A stretch of DNA of 64,000 bases from Fertoeibacter niger (GCF_009380135.2 NZ_WHUT02000013.1:39357-103356), one strand, 5' to 3'. Positions 1 to 9,964 are shown, counted from the stretch's first letter. A program made the numbers and translations. Notes: generated by a model not told the origin, from the letters alone.

Positions 1-1
1 C

Positions 2-733
2 GGCATCGCTCTGGCCATCGTGGTCTGGTGCGTTTTTGCCCTGCGCTGGGACTGGCTGCCGAAATACCTGCCGCTGATCGGGCAGGGCATCTGGCGCACG
101 GTCTGGATACTGGCTGTCACCACCGCGCTGGGGTTTCTTCTGTCGATCCCGCTGGGTTTGGCGCAGGCGGCGGGGCCGTGGTATCTGGCCGCACCGGCCC
201 GTGTGTTCTGTTCGGTGATCCGGGGCACGCCGCTGCTGCTGCAACTGTGGCTGCTGTATTTCGGTCTGGGGTCACTGTTTCCCCAATTTCCGTGGATCCG
301 GGAAAGCGATCTCTGGCCCTACCTGCGGCAGGCCTGGCCCTATGCTGTGGTGGCGCTGACGCTCAGCTTTGCGGGCTATGAGGGCGAGGTGATGCGCGGT
401 GCGTTCCGGTCGGTGCCGCGCGGGCAACTGGAGGCGGCGCGTGCCATGGGCATGCCGCGTTTCACCATCCTGCGCCGCATCTGGCTGCCGCAGGCCATCC
501 AGCGCGCCCTGCCCACGCTGGGGGGCGAGACGGTGCTGCAACTGAAGGCCACACCGCTGGTGGCCACGATCACGGTGGTCGATATCTATGCCGTGGCGTC
601 CCGGGTGCGGCAGGACACGTTCATCGTCTATGAACCGCTGCTGCTGCTGGCGGTGGTTTACATGATCATCACCGGGGTGATCGTGCTGGCTTTCCGCCAG
701 CTGGAACGGCGGCTTCCCAGCCGGGTGGCCTGA
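2..733 (+). CDS. Amino-acid ABC transporter permease, 5' end cut by window edge
   Basis: This is an inner-membrane permease of the HisM/GlnP type for polar amino-acid import. The reading frame is open to the first base of the window, so the true start lies upstream and only the C-terminal part is seen. Hydrophobic segments alternate with short loops. The cytoplasmic EAA loop (EAARAMGMPRF, followed by LPQAI) is present near residue 140 and is the contact with the ABC ATPase. The partner binding protein and ATPase are presumably further upstream. Substrate cannot be told from sequence. Confidence 0.88.
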   Translation, partial: GIALAIVVWCVFALRWDWLPKYLPLIGQGIWRTVWILAVTTALGFLLSIPLGLAQAAGPWYLAAPARVFCSVIRGTPLLLQLWLLYFGLGSLFPQFPWIRESDLWPYLRQAWPYAVVALTLSFAGYEGEVMRGAFRSVPRGQLEAARAMGMPRFTILRRIWLPQAIQRALPTLGGETVLQLKATPLVATITVVDIYAVASRVRQDTFIVYEPLLLLAVVYMIITGVIVLAFRQLERRLPSRVA

Positions 734-767
734 GCCTGACGCTGCAACACCGCAGCGCAGGCGGGGC

Positions 768-1691
768 CTATCCCTGCGGCGTCATTGCCTTGCGCTGCCG
801 CGCGCGTTCCAGCCCCAGCTTGCGCTCGCGCCAGATGATCAGGCAGCCCGCCGTCATCACCAGTGCGGCGCCGCCCAGCATGGTCAGCGTCGGCACCTCG
901 GAAAACACGAAGTAACCGATGGCCAGCGCAAAGATCATCGAGGCATAATCAAACGGTGCCACCACGGACGCATCCGCCTCGCGGTAGCTGGAGGTCAGCA
1001 ATATCTGCCCCACCCCGCCCAGCAAGCCACAGCCGACCAGCAGCGCCATTTCGCGCCCGTCGGGCATCACCCAGCCAAAGGGCAGCGTGGCCAGTGACAG
1101 CACCGTGGCGGTCAGCGAGAAGTAGAACACGATGGCAGGGGTCTTTTCGGTGTTCACCAGTTTGCGCACGAACACCTGCGCAAGTGCTGCGAACACCGCG
1201 CCGCCCAGCACCAGCATGGCCCCCAGCGCCTGTGCATGGCTTGGGCTGCCCGCCGCCCCCACCGTCAGGCGGGGCGACAGCACGATCAGAACGCCCACCA
1301 GCCCCAGCACCACGGCTGAAATGCGGAAGATGCGCACCTCTTCGCCCAGAAACATCGCGGCGAATATCACGGTCAGCAGGGGGGCGGCATAGCCGATGGC
1401 CGTCACCTCGGGCAGCGGCAGATAGCCAAGGCCCGCAAAGCCCAGCCCCATCGCCAGCGTTCCCACCACCCCGCGCCAGACATGGCCCATCGGGTGACTG
1501 GCGCGCAGCCCGGTCGTCAACTCGCCCCGCAGCGCCAGCCAGACCACGATCACCGGCATGGCGAACAGCGAGCGGAAGAATACCGCCTGCCCCGCTGGCA
1601 CATGATCGGCGGTGGCCTTGATCAGCGAGGCCATGACGATGAACACGATGACCGAGGCGATTTTCAGGGCAATGCCGCGCAGCGGGCGCAT
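768..1691 (-). CDS. DMT-superfamily (EamA) transporter
   Basis: This is a 307-residue inner-membrane protein with about ten hydrophobic helices in two EamA-like halves, the usual layout of drug/metabolite transporters. The start is placed at MRPLRGIAL because the hydrophobic core begins there; a longer frame upstream encodes low-complexity sequence unlike the family. The gene is divergent from adenine deaminase, with about 180 bases between them, so a purine-related role is possible but not shown. Substrate and direction of transport are unknown. Confidence 0.85.
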   Translation of the reverse strand: MRPLRGIALKIASVIVFIVMASLIKATADHVPAGQAVFFRSLFAMPVIVVWLALRGELTTGLRASHPMGHVWRGVVGTLAMGLGFAGLGYLPLPEVTAIGYAAPLLTVIFAAMFLGEEVRIFRISAVVLGLVGVLIVLSPRLTVGAAGSPSHAQALGAMLVLGGAVFAALAQVFVRKLVNTEKTPAIVFYFSLTATVLSLATLPFGWVMPDGREMALLVGCGLLGGVGQILLTSSYREADASVVAPFDYASMIFALAIGYFVFSEVPTLTMLGGAALVMTAGCLIIWRERKLGLERARQRKAMTPQG

Positions 1692-1870
1692 GGGTGATCT
1701 TTCCGGCAGGGGCTGTGCCGCCAGATGGATCACCCCGCGCGGGCAGGTGCAAGGGCGAAAGGCCACTGGACGCCGCGCGTTGGCTGCGCTTTGCTTGGGA
1801 CCGACAGCCTGCCGCGCCGGCCCATCGCAGGAAGCGGGGCCGCGCGGCGGGCACCTTGCAGGAGAATGCC

Positions 1871-3568
1871 ATGCCACGCAGCCTTTCCGACCGTATCGAC
1901 CAGGGCCGGGGCCTGGCCCCCGCCGACATCGTGTTGCGCGGCGGGCGGGTGTTCGACCTGATCACCGGCGATCTGGTGGAAAGTGACGTGGCGATCTGCG
2001 GCGATACGATCGTTGGCGTCTACGGCGACTATGACGGGGCCCAGGTGATCGACTGCACCGGCAAGATTCTGGTGCCGGGTTTCATCGACACCCATCTGCA
2101 CATCGAATCCTCGCTGGTCACACCGTTCGAATTCGACCGCTGCGTCACGCCGCGCGGCGTCACCACCGCGATCTGTGACCCGCATGAGATTGCCAATGTC
2201 TGCGGGCTGGCGGGGATACACTATTTTCTGGAGGCCTCTGCCCGCACAGTGATGGACATAAGGGTGCAACTGTCATCCTGCGTGCCCTCGACCCATATGG
2301 AAACGGCGGGGGCACGGCTGGAGGCCGCCGATCTGGTGCCGCTGATGGATCATCCGCGCGTCATCGGGCTGGCGGAGTTCATGAACTTTCCTGGCGTGCT
2401 GATGAAAGACGAAGGCTGCATGGCCAAGCTGGAGGCATTTCAAGGCCGTCATATCGACGGCCACGCGCCCTTGCTGCGCGGCAATGACCTGAACGGCTAT
2501 ATCGCGGCGGGGATCAGGACCGAGCATGAGGCGACGACGGCCGAGGAGGGGCTGGAAAAGCTGCGCAAGGGGATGCGCCTGCTGATCCGCGAAGGGTCGG
2601 TGTCAAAGGATCTGCATGCGCTGGCCAGCCTGATCACCGAACGGCACTCGCCCTTTATCGCCTTTTGCACCGATGACCGGAACCCCTTGGACATCGCCGA
2701 ACATGGCCATCTGGATTACATGATCCGCACGGCCATTGCCCTGGGCGCCCCGCCGCTGGCGGTTTACCGCGCCGCGTCGCTGTCGGCCGCCGAAGCCTTT
2801 GGCCTGAAAGACCGAGGGCTGATCGCGCCGGGCAAGCGCGCAGACATCGCCGTGATTGACAGTCTGGAGGGGTGCCATGCCAGCCTTGTGCTGGTGGCCG
2901 GGGTGCGCGCCGATGCCGCTGCATTCTCGGCGCGCCAGCCGGTTGCGCCCGTGGCGCGCCATTCGGTGAAGGCCGCGCGGGTGGAACCGCAGCATTTCCG
3001 CGCCGGGGGCAACCGGGCCGAAACCCCGGTGATCGGCATCCTGCCGGGCAAGATCATCACCGAACACCTGACCTTCACCATCACGCCGCAGGATGGCGAC
3101 AAGCGCCCCGATGTGGCCCGCGACCTGATCCGCATCGGGGTGATCGAGCGGCACGGGTTGAACGGCAACCGGGCCATGGGCTTTGTGCAGGGGTTCGGCA
3201 TGCAGCGCGGGGCCATCGCCTCTACCGTCTGCCATGACCATCACAACATCGCCGTGGTGGGGGTGGATTACGCCGACATGGCGCTGGCCGCGAACCGGCT
3301 GGGCGAGATCGAAGGCGGGTTCGTGGTGGTTGACGGCGGCCGGGTGCTGGCCGAACTGGCGCTGCCGGTGGCCGGGCTGATGAGCCTTGAGCCGTTCGAG
3401 GCGGTGCAGGCGGCGCTGGTCGCGCTGCGCGCGGCGGCAAAGGGGCTGGGGGTGGTGCTGGAGGAGCCGTTCCTGCAACTGGCCTTTCTGGCGCTGCCGG
3501 TCATCCCGCATCTGAAGATCACCGATCACGGCATGGTGGATGTGGACCGGTTCGAGGTGATGGCGTGA
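1871..3568 (+). CDS. ade: Adenine deaminase
   Basis: Adenine deaminase converts adenine to hypoxanthine and ammonia in purine salvage. The protein has 565 residues, a normal length. An amidohydrolase core carries the metal-binding HLH motif ([11 protein letters not shown]) near residue 75, a DPHEIANV segment, EFMNFPG, and the FCTDDR region. The C-terminal adenine-deaminase domain includes HDHHNI. The start is chosen at MPRSLSD because AGGAG lies six bases upstream; a longer in-frame extension has no such site. A hairpin follows the gene, between it and the converging iron block. Confidence 0.95.
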   Translation: MPRSLSDRIDQGRGLAPADIVLRGGRVFDLITGDLVESDVAICGDTIVGVYGDYDGAQVIDCTGKILVPGFIDTHLHIESSLVTPFEFDRCVTPRGVTTAICDPHEIANVCGLAGIHYFLEASARTVMDIRVQLSSCVPSTHMETAGARLEAADLVPLMDHPRVIGLAEFMNFPGVLMKDEGCMAKLEAFQGRHIDGHAPLLRGNDLNGYIAAGIRTEHEATTAEEGLEKLRKGMRLLIREGSVSKDLHALASLITERHSPFIAFCTDDRNPLDIAEHGHLDYMIRTAIALGAPPLAVYRAASLSAAEAFGLKDRGLIAPGKRADIAVIDSLEGCHASLVLVAGVRADAAAFSARQPVAPVARHSVKAARVEPQHFRAGGNRAETPVIGILPGKIITEHLTFTITPQDGDKRPDVARDLIRIGVIERHGLNGNRAMGFVQGFGMQRGAIASTVCHDHHNIAVVGVDYADMALAANRLGEIEGGFVVVDGGRVLAELALPVAGLMSLEPFEAVQAALVALRAAAKGLGVVLEEPFLQLAFLALPVIPHLKITDHGMVDVDRFEVMA

Positions 3569-3600
3569 CGGGGCAATCTGGCGTCGCTCCGCTGGCTTGT

Positions 3601-3621
3601 GACGGGGGGGCCAGCCCCGTC
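3601..3621. terminator. Hairpin between convergent genes
   Basis: GACGGGG and CCCCGTC form a 7-bp stem with a 7-base loop, between the stop of adenine deaminase and the stop of the DUF1513 gene. No clear T-run follows, so it may be a weak or Rho-assisted terminator. Confidence 0.45.
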
Positions 3622-3750
3622 GCCGGTTGGTTCTGGAACCGATCGCGATCAACCAGCGACCCCTGGGACAGTTTACCTGGATGAAAGCCGCATGTCCGTC
3701 TGAATCTGCCCTCAGGTTGGCAGCGGGTGAAGGCTGCTGTGGCCCGAGGT

Positions 3751-4827
3751 TCAGGTTGCCAACGGCACCAGATGATTGTCCCATGCCGCCGCCCCCCGGC
3801 AGAGCGGGGCAAAGCCGCTGTCGGTCAGGTGGCTGACCGTGCCGCCGCCATCGGTGACGATGAACCCCGCCGCATCCGCTGCCGCGATGCCGCAGGCGTC
3901 GGGGCGGGAGTGGGTGGCGATAAAGGCACCTTCCGCGCCAAAGATCTGCACCACGCCACCCTTGGGTGACGTTAGGCCGATCAGCCCGCCGCTGGCGTCA
4001 AAGGCGATGGAGCCGGCATAGCCCTGCATCGCATAAGCCTCTGCCTCGGGCGCGGGGCAAAGGCGGGCGGACGTGCCCATCCGGTGCAGGCCCAGCAGCG
4101 GCACGGGATCGGCGGGGTCGCCCTCCCATTGCAGGGCGAAGGCCACCGCGCCATCCGGGCCAAGCGCCAGATGGCGGATCGAGTTCTGGTAATATTCCGC
4201 CGCCAGTTCCACCTGATCCTGCACCGCGCCCTCGGGCGTCAGGTAGCAAAGGTTGGGGCGCATCGTGGCGATGTTCAGTTTGGTGCGGTCATCGGGGTCG
4301 GTCTGGATGCCGCCATTGGCCACCACCAGCACATCGCGCCCCGGCAGGCGGCGCAGGTCATGCGGGCCGATGCCGCCCGAGGCCCATTCGCCCATGCGTG
4401 CATAGCCCCGGGCCGCATCCCACAGCCCGATGCGGCCCTCGCTGGTTTCGGCCACCACCTCGGATGTGTAAAGCACCGCGCCATCCTGCGAAAAGCAGCC
4501 ATGGCCGTTGAACTGGCGGCCTGCGGGCGGGGTCAGGCGGGCCTGCACCTGCCCGGTCACGCAGTGGATGACCAGCGCATAGATGCCGGGGCGGCGGGCA
4601 AAGGCCACAGCCTCGGGGCGGGTCGGGTGGGCGGTGGCGGCATGGCCGCGCGCGGGCAGGGGGATGGCGAACAGGCTGGCGCCCGCAGCGTTCAGCCCAT
4701 GCAGGTCGAACCCGCCTCCCGCCCCCTGCGCGGCGGCCAGATAGGCCGGGTTGCCCGCATCGGCCCAGCCCAGGCGGGGCAGGGTGGTGGCCAGCAGACC
4801 GGCTAGGATATGGCGGCGGGTGGCCAT
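3751..4827 (-). CDS. DUF1513 family Tat-exported protein
   Basis: This is a 358-residue protein of the DUF1513 family, which regularly accompanies imelysin iron-uptake genes. The N-terminus MATRRHILAGLL is a twin-arginine-type signal ending near GWADA. The rest resembles a beta-propeller-like fold with repeated aspartate- and glycine-rich strands. It starts 2 bases after the stop of the second imelysin gene and is the last gene of the block. Biochemical function is unknown. The family association with imelysin and di-heme oxidoreductases is established; a role in iron handling is inferred. Confidence 0.82.
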   Translation of the reverse strand: MATRRHILAGLLATTLPRLGWADAGNPAYLAAAQGAGGGFDLHGLNAAGASLFAIPLPARGHAATAHPTRPEAVAFARRPGIYALVIHCVTGQVQARLTPPAGRQFNGHGCFSQDGAVLYTSEVVAETSEGRIGLWDAARGYARMGEWASGGIGPHDLRRLPGRDVLVVANGGIQTDPDDRTKLNIATMRPNLCYLTPEGAVQDQVELAAEYYQNSIRHLALGPDGAVAFALQWEGDPADPVPLLGLHRMGTSARLCPAPEAEAYAMQGYAGSIAFDASGGLIGLTSPKGGVVQIFGAEGAFIATHSRPDACGIAAADAAGFIVTDGGGTVSHLTDSGFAPLCRGAAAWDNHLVPLAT

Positions 4828-4829
4828 GT

Positions 4830-5849
4830 TCAGTCGCCATCCGCTGCGTTGAAGCCCAGCGACACACCAAGGCGCGGCCCGATTTCAGCCTCGGCAGCTG
4901 CGCGCACCGCCTGTATGGCCTGTTGCAGAATCTCCACCTTCAGCCGCCCGCCCGGCGTGGCCACCCCGGCCAGCACCGGGTCGGCCAGGGCGGTGGCCAA
5001 TGCGCGCGCCTTGGCAAAGGCGGCGATGGTGGCCGGGCTGTCGGGGTGCAGCGTGACGGCCAGACTTTCCAGCGCGGCCAGCGACAGGGCCACATTGCGC
5101 AGGCTGCGGCCCGACAGCCGCGCCTCGGCCCGTTCAGGGCGGGGGCGGTCGAATGTGCCCAGCGGGCGGCCAAGGCGCTGGTCGGCGGTGAAATTCAGCC
5201 CGGTGATCAGCTGGGTGAACAGCGCCTGCCGCGCCTCGGCGGTGGTCAGATACCGGGTGTTGCCGGGCTGGCCCGCTGTGAGCATGAGTTCGGCAAAGCC
5301 GCCTTGCCAGCCGATATCCACCTCGGCCGCCATGCGGGCCAGATCGGCGGCCACGGCCCGGGTCAGGGTGCAAGCATAACCGCCGGTCAGCGCGGGGTCA
5401 TGCAACAGGCGTTCCAGCGTGGTCAGGCCGCGCCCGGCCACCGACACGTCGGCAAAGGCGGCGGGGTCAGTGGCCACGGGGTCGGCATCGGCGATCAGGC
5501 GGGCCAGCGTCCGTGCGCCCGCGCCCTTCGGGTCGGGCCAGAAGGCGATGGCCAGCGCGCGGCCATCCTCCTCGACGGGACCAAGACGCAGATGCGCGAC
5601 CGCGATCCAGGCATCAAAGGCGGCGTGGAAGGCCGGTTGCAGGGCGGCCGGGCTGCAATCATCCGCCGCCTTTTCCGCCAGTTCCTGCGTGGCCGCACTG
5701 AAGGCGGCATAGCCGGGCAGGATGTGCTTTTGCACGGATTCGGGCACATCGGCGCGGGCCATGGCGGCCCAGCCCAATGCAAGTGCCAGGATCAGGCCGC
5801 CGGTCAGGGCCCGGTGCGGGCGCAGGGCACGGGCTTGGGTGCGGGTCAT
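4830..5849 (-). CDS. Imelysin family protein (second copy)
   Basis: This is a 339-residue exported protein of the imelysin (peptidase M75-like) family, linked to periplasmic iron uptake. A signal sequence covers roughly residues 1-33 (ending MARA). The mature part is helical. Its start codon overlaps the stop of the DUF1111 gene (TGATG), which indicates translational coupling and fixes the start. It is shorter and more divergent than the imelysin at 8294-9568. The two probably have different jobs in the same pathway. Confidence 0.85.
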   Translation of the reverse strand: MTRTQARALRPHRALTGGLILALALGWAAMARADVPESVQKHILPGYAAFSAATQELAEKAADDCSPAALQPAFHAAFDAWIAVAHLRLGPVEEDGRALAIAFWPDPKGAGARTLARLIADADPVATDPAAFADVSVAGRGLTTLERLLHDPALTGGYACTLTRAVAADLARMAAEVDIGWQGGFAELMLTAGQPGNTRYLTTAEARQALFTQLITGLNFTADQRLGRPLGTFDRPRPERAEARLSGRSLRNVALSLAALESLAVTLHPDSPATIAAFAKARALATALADPVLAGVATPGGRLKVEILQQAIQAVRAAAEAEIGPRLGVSLGFNAADGD

Positions 5850-7393
5850 CACAGACTCTCCAGAAAGGCGATCAGGGCGGCGCGGTCGGGCGCGGGCAGG
5901 GCTGCGACGCCATCGCGGGCGGTCTGAGCCTCTCCGCCATGCCACAGCAGCGCCTCCAGCAGGTTGCGGGCGCGGCCATCGTGCAGGAACTGGCTGTGGC
6001 CGGTGACGGTGGCACTGAGCCCGATGCCCCAGAGCGGCGGCGTGCGCCATTCGCGGCCCGTGGCGCGGGCTTCGGGGCGGTTGTCGGCCAGACCTTCGCC
6101 CATGTCATGCAACAACAGGTCGGTATAGGGCCAGATCAGCTGGAAACTCTGCTCGGGCTGGTCGTGCAGGCGGTGGGTGACGTGTTTGGGGGTGTGGCAG
6201 GCGGCACAGCCAAGGTCATGGAACACGGCCTTGCCGCGCAAAACCTGCGGGTCATCCATGCCCCGGCGCGCGGGCACGCCCAGATTGCGGGAATAGAATG
6301 TCACCAGATCAAGGCTTTGGCCGTCCACCTCAAGCCCGTCGCGCAGCCCGGGTTCCTGCCCCGCGGGGGCATCGCGGCAAAGGGTTTGCGCCATGGTGCA
6401 TTCGCCGGACGGGTCGGGGAACAGCGGGTTTGACAGGCCCATGTCACCGGCAAAGGCCGCCGCCGATTGCTGCCGCACCGTGGGCGCGCCGGCCTTCAGC
6501 CCGAAACGGCCCAGCATCGGCACCTGATATTCGACCGACCAGACGATGTTGGGGCGGCCCGAGATGCCGTCGCCATCGGCATCATCCGGGTCGGCCAGTG
6601 CCAGAATATCCGCCGCCGGTATCGCCTCCAGCAGGCCCAGCCCGATCATCTGCGGGGCCACGCGGGGCGACAGCATCACATCGGGATGCAGCGGGCCATA
6701 ACCAAGGTCAGCCACGGCATAGCTTGGCGCGCGCAGGCTGACCACGCTGCCATCGGCCAGCGTCACGGGGGTTTCGGTATAGGTGATGACCATCCGCCCC
6801 TCGGCGGCTTGGCCTGCAATCGCCAGATCCTGCAATTGCTCGCCATAATTGGGGTCGGGCAATGTGGCGAGGTAGTCGGCGATGCCCGCGGGCCCCGTGC
6901 CGCCCGGCACCGACAGGCGCAGGAACATGGATACCGCGCCGTCATCCGGGCCTTCGGGGGCATGGCCGCGCCCGTCCTTGATATGGCAGTTCTGGCAGCC
7001 CCGGGCGTTATACAGCGGGCCAAGCCCGTCAGAGGCAAGGGTGGAGGACGGGGCCGATACCCACAGCTTCTTGAACAGCCCGTTGCCCAGCTTGAAATCC
7101 ATCTCGCGGTCAAAGGCGATGTTGCCCGAGGGCAGGGAAAACGCATCGGCATTGGCCCGTGCCCGCACGGTGGCCTTGCCGGCGGGCAGGCCCTCGAACG
7201 CTTCGGGTCTGGTGAAATCGGTAGGTGCGGCGGTGACGGCGCGGATGCGGGCGGCCTCGGCCTCGGTGCGGGGGATCACGGACAGATGCCGGTCATCCAG
7301 CGCGGGGCCGAAGGTGGCCGGATCATCGCTCTGCGCGGTTGCCGTCTGGGTGGCCGCAAGCAGAAAAGACAGGGCAAGGGCATGGCGGATCAT
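5849..7393 (-). CDS. DUF1111 di-heme c-type oxidoreductase
   Basis: This is a 514-residue exported protein with a signal peptide ending around residue 20 (TATA/QSDD). Two CxxCH heme-c motifs are visible: C133-C136-H137 and C396-C399-H400. This matches the DUF1111 'di-heme oxidoreductase/thiol oxidoreductase' family found between imelysin genes. A plausible role is periplasmic redox chemistry on iron during uptake; that part is inference. It is coupled to the following imelysin by a one-base stop/start overlap and lies about 100 bases downstream of bfr. Confidence 0.88.
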   Translation of the reverse strand: MIRHALALSFLLAATQTATAQSDDPATFGPALDDRHLSVIPRTEAEAARIRAVTAAPTDFTRPEAFEGLPAGKATVRARANADAFSLPSGNIAFDREMDFKLGNGLFKKLWVSAPSSTLASDGLGPLYNARGCQNCHIKDGRGHAPEGPDDGAVSMFLRLSVPGGTGPAGIADYLATLPDPNYGEQLQDLAIAGQAAEGRMVITYTETPVTLADGSVVSLRAPSYAVADLGYGPLHPDVMLSPRVAPQMIGLGLLEAIPAADILALADPDDADGDGISGRPNIVWSVEYQVPMLGRFGLKAGAPTVRQQSAAAFAGDMGLSNPLFPDPSGECTMAQTLCRDAPAGQEPGLRDGLEVDGQSLDLVTFYSRNLGVPARRGMDDPQVLRGKAVFHDLGCAACHTPKHVTHRLHDQPEQSFQLIWPYTDLLLHDMGEGLADNRPEARATGREWRTPPLWGIGLSATVTGHSQFLHDGRARNLLEALLWHGGEAQTARDGVAALPAPDRAALIAFLESL

Positions 7394-7496
7394 GGCGGCA
7401 TCCTTTCGCCCTTGGTGTCGCGCCGTTTCCTGACAGTTTCAATCGGAAAACGGCGCGGCCCCTTGCCGCAGGCAATCGCCTGCCGTGGCTGAGGCG

Positions 7497-7982
7497 TCAA
7501 TCCGCCTCGTCAGCCGGTTTGGCGTTCAACAGGCCATAGCGTTCTTCGCCCAGCTTTTCGAACAGGCCCAACTGGGTTTCGAGAAAGTCGATATGGCCTT
7601 CCTCGTCCTTCATCAGATCTTCGAACATCTTCATCGTCACGAAATCGCTGACGGAATGGCAATATTCCCGCGCCTCGCGGTACAGCGTGCGCGCGCCATA
7701 TTCCGCCGCCAGATCGCATTCCAGCGTTTCCTTGATGGTCTGGCCGATGCGAAGCGGGTCAAGCCGTTGCAGATTCGGATGGCCTTCCAGAAAGATGATG
7801 CGGGCAATCAGCTTGTCGGCATGGTGCATCTCTTCGATGCTTTCCTCACGCGATTTGGCAGCAAGGCGACCAAAACCCCAGTCTTCCTGCAAGCGGAAAT
7901 GCAGCCAGTACTGGCTGACGGCGGTAAGTTCAGACCTCAACGCCGCGTTGAGAAACTCGATAACCTTGGTGTCGCCCTTCAT
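7497..7982 (-). CDS. bfr: Bacterioferritin
   Basis: Bacterioferritin is a cytoplasmic iron-storage 24-mer. The 161 residues match the family length. Ferroxidase ligands are all in place: E18, E51, H54, E94, E127 and H130. M52, the heme-bridging ligand, and Y25 are also present. The start is set at [10 protein letters not shown] with a GGGAAAGA site upstream. The upstream bfd frame runs 53 bases into this gene, so the two are probably translated in a coupled way. Confidence 0.96.
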   Translation of the reverse strand: MKGDTKVIEFLNAALRSELTAVSQYWLHFRLQEDWGFGRLAAKSREESIEEMHHADKLIARIIFLEGHPNLQRLDPLRIGQTIKETLECDLAAEYGARTLYREAREYCHSVSDFVTMKMFEDLMKDEEGHIDFLETQLGLFEKLGEERYGLLNAKPADEAD

Positions 7983-8226
7983 GTCCGTCTTTCCCTGTGC
8001 GGTGTGCGCGGCCAAGGCTGCGCAGGTTCATGGGTACCTCGAAGTTGTCGCATCCGCGCAGGGTGTCAAGCAGCAACGGCATGCAACCGCCGCAATCGGC
8101 GCGCTTGCCAAGGGCGTGATAGACCTTGCCGGGGGTGATGATGGTCTGGGCGTCCGAGGCGCGCATCCAGTTCACGGCGGCGCGGATATCATGGTCGGTG
8201 ATGTTCATGCAGTGGCAGACGATCAT
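7930..8226 (-). CDS. bfd: Bacterioferritin-associated ferredoxin
   Basis: Bfd is a [2Fe-2S] ferredoxin that reduces bacterioferritin to release stored iron. The cluster ligands are C4, C6, C45 and C48 (VCHC ... CGGC). The family is usually about 60-75 residues; this frame runs to 98, because it continues through the ribosome-binding region and start of bfr in another frame. The extra tail after about residue 70 is arginine-, histidine- and glycine-rich and probably adds nothing structured. The order bfd-bfr on one strand supports the call. Confidence 0.9.
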   Translation of the reverse strand: MIVCHCMNITDHDIRAAVNWMRASDAQTIITPGKVYHALGKRADCGGCMPLLLDTLRGCDNFEVPMNLRSLGRAHRTGKDGHEGRHQGYRVSQRGVEV

Positions 8227-8293
8227 GGCTGGGCCCGGCGCTGGTGATCATGTGATGGGCGGGGGCATACCGGCCCCCGCCGCGCGCTTTGGT

Positions 8294-9568
8294 TTACTGG
8301 AAAACCGCCTCGGGGTTGTCGAGGCTGTCGGAGCCCTCGAATGCGATGCCGTTCAGCCCCAGCGCGGTGACGGCACGCTCGATGGATGCCGTCTGCGTCA
8401 CCAGCCCGTTCACCGCCGCCATGATCAGCGCCTCGCCTTCGGCATTGCCAGAGGCCAGCATCTGATCATAGGCGAAACCGCCATCCGCCGCCGCCTTGAG
8501 CGCGGCCAGCGCAGCCATCGTGGCCTCAAGCTCGGCCTTCAGCGCCGCATCCAGCGCCGGATCCTTTTCCGCCACCAGATCAGACAGCGACGGACCGCTG
8601 ACCACGGAACCATCGGGGCGGGTGTAGCTGCCCAGATAGACGTTCTGCACGCCCAGCCCGTCATAGTAATGGCTGTTGTGGGTGTTGTCGGAAAAGCAGT
8701 CATGCTCTTCTTCCGGGTCGTTCAGCATCAGGCCCAGCTTCATCCGCTCGCCCGCCTGTTCGCCGTAGGAAAGGCTGCCCATGCCGGTCAGCATGGCCTG
8801 AAGCCCCGCTGCGGGGTCGGTCGTCACGGCTGCGCGGGCCTCGCCACCTTCGGCCCATTGCGCGGCCATGTATTCCAGATCGGCCACCAGAAGGTCGGTC
8901 GCCGCCTTCAGATAGGCCGCGCGCCGGTCGCAATTGCCACCGGTGCAGGTGTCACCCGTCGCGTAATCGGTAAAGGGCCGCGCGCCCGCACCCGGGCCGG
9001 TGCCGTTCAGATCCTGGCCCCACAGCAGGAATTCCACCGCATGATAGCCCGAGGCGACGTTGCTCTCGATCCCGTCGGCCTCTTGCAGCGTGCCACTGAT
9101 CAGGTCGGGGGTGATGGTGGTTGCATCCACCGCAACGCCCGACAGGGTGAATGTCGGCGTGGCGATCACGTTCAGCGCGGCGAATTCGTTTTCCTCGGTC
9201 GGCCCGCCGTAAGAGGCATCGACATAGTCGATCAGCCCCTCGTCCAGCGGCCAGGCGTTCACCTTGCCTTCCCAATCGTCCACGATGGCATTGCCGAAAC
9301 GGAACACTTCGGACTGCTGATAGGGCACCCGCGCGGCCAGCCAGGCGGTTTTTGCAGCCTCCAGCGTTTCGGCTGAAGACGTGGCGATCAGCGCATCCAC
9401 CGCCGCTTGCAGCGCCTTGGCGGTGGTCAGGCTGTCGGCGTATTTGGCCGCCGCAATATCGGCATAGGTTGTGACCACTGCCGCAGGTTCTGCCGCAAAG
9501 GCGGGCAGCGGGGCCAGCAGGCCAAGCGCGGTAGCGGTGTAAAGGGGTGCAATCAGGCGTTTCGTCAT
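8294..9568 (-). CDS. Imelysin (IrpA/ICMP-like) periplasmic iron-uptake protein
   Basis: This is a 424-residue exported imelysin, full length for the IrpA/insulin-cleaving metalloproteinase-like group. The signal peptide ends near PAFA/AEPAA (residue 25). The GxHxxE motif is GYHAVE (H176, E179), and a second conserved block HDCFSDNTHNSHYYD lies further on. The start at MTKRLIAP is preferred over an upstream methionine because a normal signal peptide begins there. It is the first large gene of the minus-strand iron block and sits just downstream of hemP. The family's established link is iron acquisition; true peptidase activity is doubtful. Confidence 0.92.
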   Translation of the reverse strand: MTKRLIAPLYTATALGLLAPLPAFAAEPAAVVTTYADIAAAKYADSLTTAKALQAAVDALIATSSAETLEAAKTAWLAARVPYQQSEVFRFGNAIVDDWEGKVNAWPLDEGLIDYVDASYGGPTEENEFAALNVIATPTFTLSGVAVDATTITPDLISGTLQEADGIESNVASGYHAVEFLLWGQDLNGTGPGAGARPFTDYATGDTCTGGNCDRRAAYLKAATDLLVADLEYMAAQWAEGGEARAAVTTDPAAGLQAMLTGMGSLSYGEQAGERMKLGLMLNDPEEEHDCFSDNTHNSHYYDGLGVQNVYLGSYTRPDGSVVSGPSLSDLVAEKDPALDAALKAELEATMAALAALKAAADGGFAYDQMLASGNAEGEALIMAAVNGLVTQTASIERAVTALGLNGIAFEGSDSLDNPEAVFQ

Positions 9569-9665
9569 GATGTCTCGCTGGGCTGAGGGGCCGGGCTGGG
9601 TGAATTTTGCCTTGCCGTCGGGTTTCATGCGGAAAGGCGCGCTGCGGGCACGCCTTTGCCGGGGG

Positions 9666-9827
9666 TCATTTGGTCAGGATCAGCTTTCCCGCACGGGTGA
9701 TGCGCAGGCTGTAGATCTGGCCGTTCAGCACGATGCGGGCTTGCGTGCCGCCTTCGGTCAGGCGGGTTGCGTCATGCACCGGAATGCCGGTTTCGATCAT
9801 GTCGGAAAGGTCGGTCATGGCGTTCAT
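9666..9827 (-). CDS. hemP: Hemin uptake protein HemP
   Basis: This is a 53-residue protein read directly from the minus strand. It carries the HemP signature: an ARIVLNGQIYSLRITRAGKL core followed by ILTK at the C-terminus. HemP is a small conserved protein of hemin-uptake loci in proteobacteria, and in some species acts in regulation of heme-receptor genes. Its start overlaps the stop of an upstream micro-ORF (ATGA). The imelysin gene begins about 100 bases downstream. No TonB-dependent heme receptor is in the window. Confidence 0.88.
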   Translation of the reverse strand: MNAMTDLSDMIETGIPVHDATRLTEGGTQARIVLNGQIYSLRITRAGKLILTK

Positions 9828-9964
9828 GCTCTGCGCTCCATCCGGTCAAGCAGGGCATTGAGGCCGGCAGAGGGCAGAAAACCGGCCATGGCCTGCCGCA
9901 GAAGTTCGGTCAGGCCGGTGTCGGATTGCGGTTCGGTTCGGGGCAGGGGGAGCGCGTGTGTCAT
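9824..9964 (-). CDS. Micro-ORF coupled to hemP, unknown function
   Basis: This encodes 46 residues starting MTHALPLPRTEP and ending LLDRMERRA. Its stop overlaps the hemP start as ATGA, and GGAG sits five bases upstream of its ATG, both typical of real coupled genes. An in-frame ATG at 10027 would give 67 residues but lacks a good site. The C-terminal half is a predicted amphipathic helix. I do not recognise the family. It may be a leader peptide for hemP translation or a small protein. Confidence 0.45.
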   Translation of the reverse strand: MTHALPLPRTEPQSDTGLTELLRQAMAGFLPSAGLNALLDRMERRA

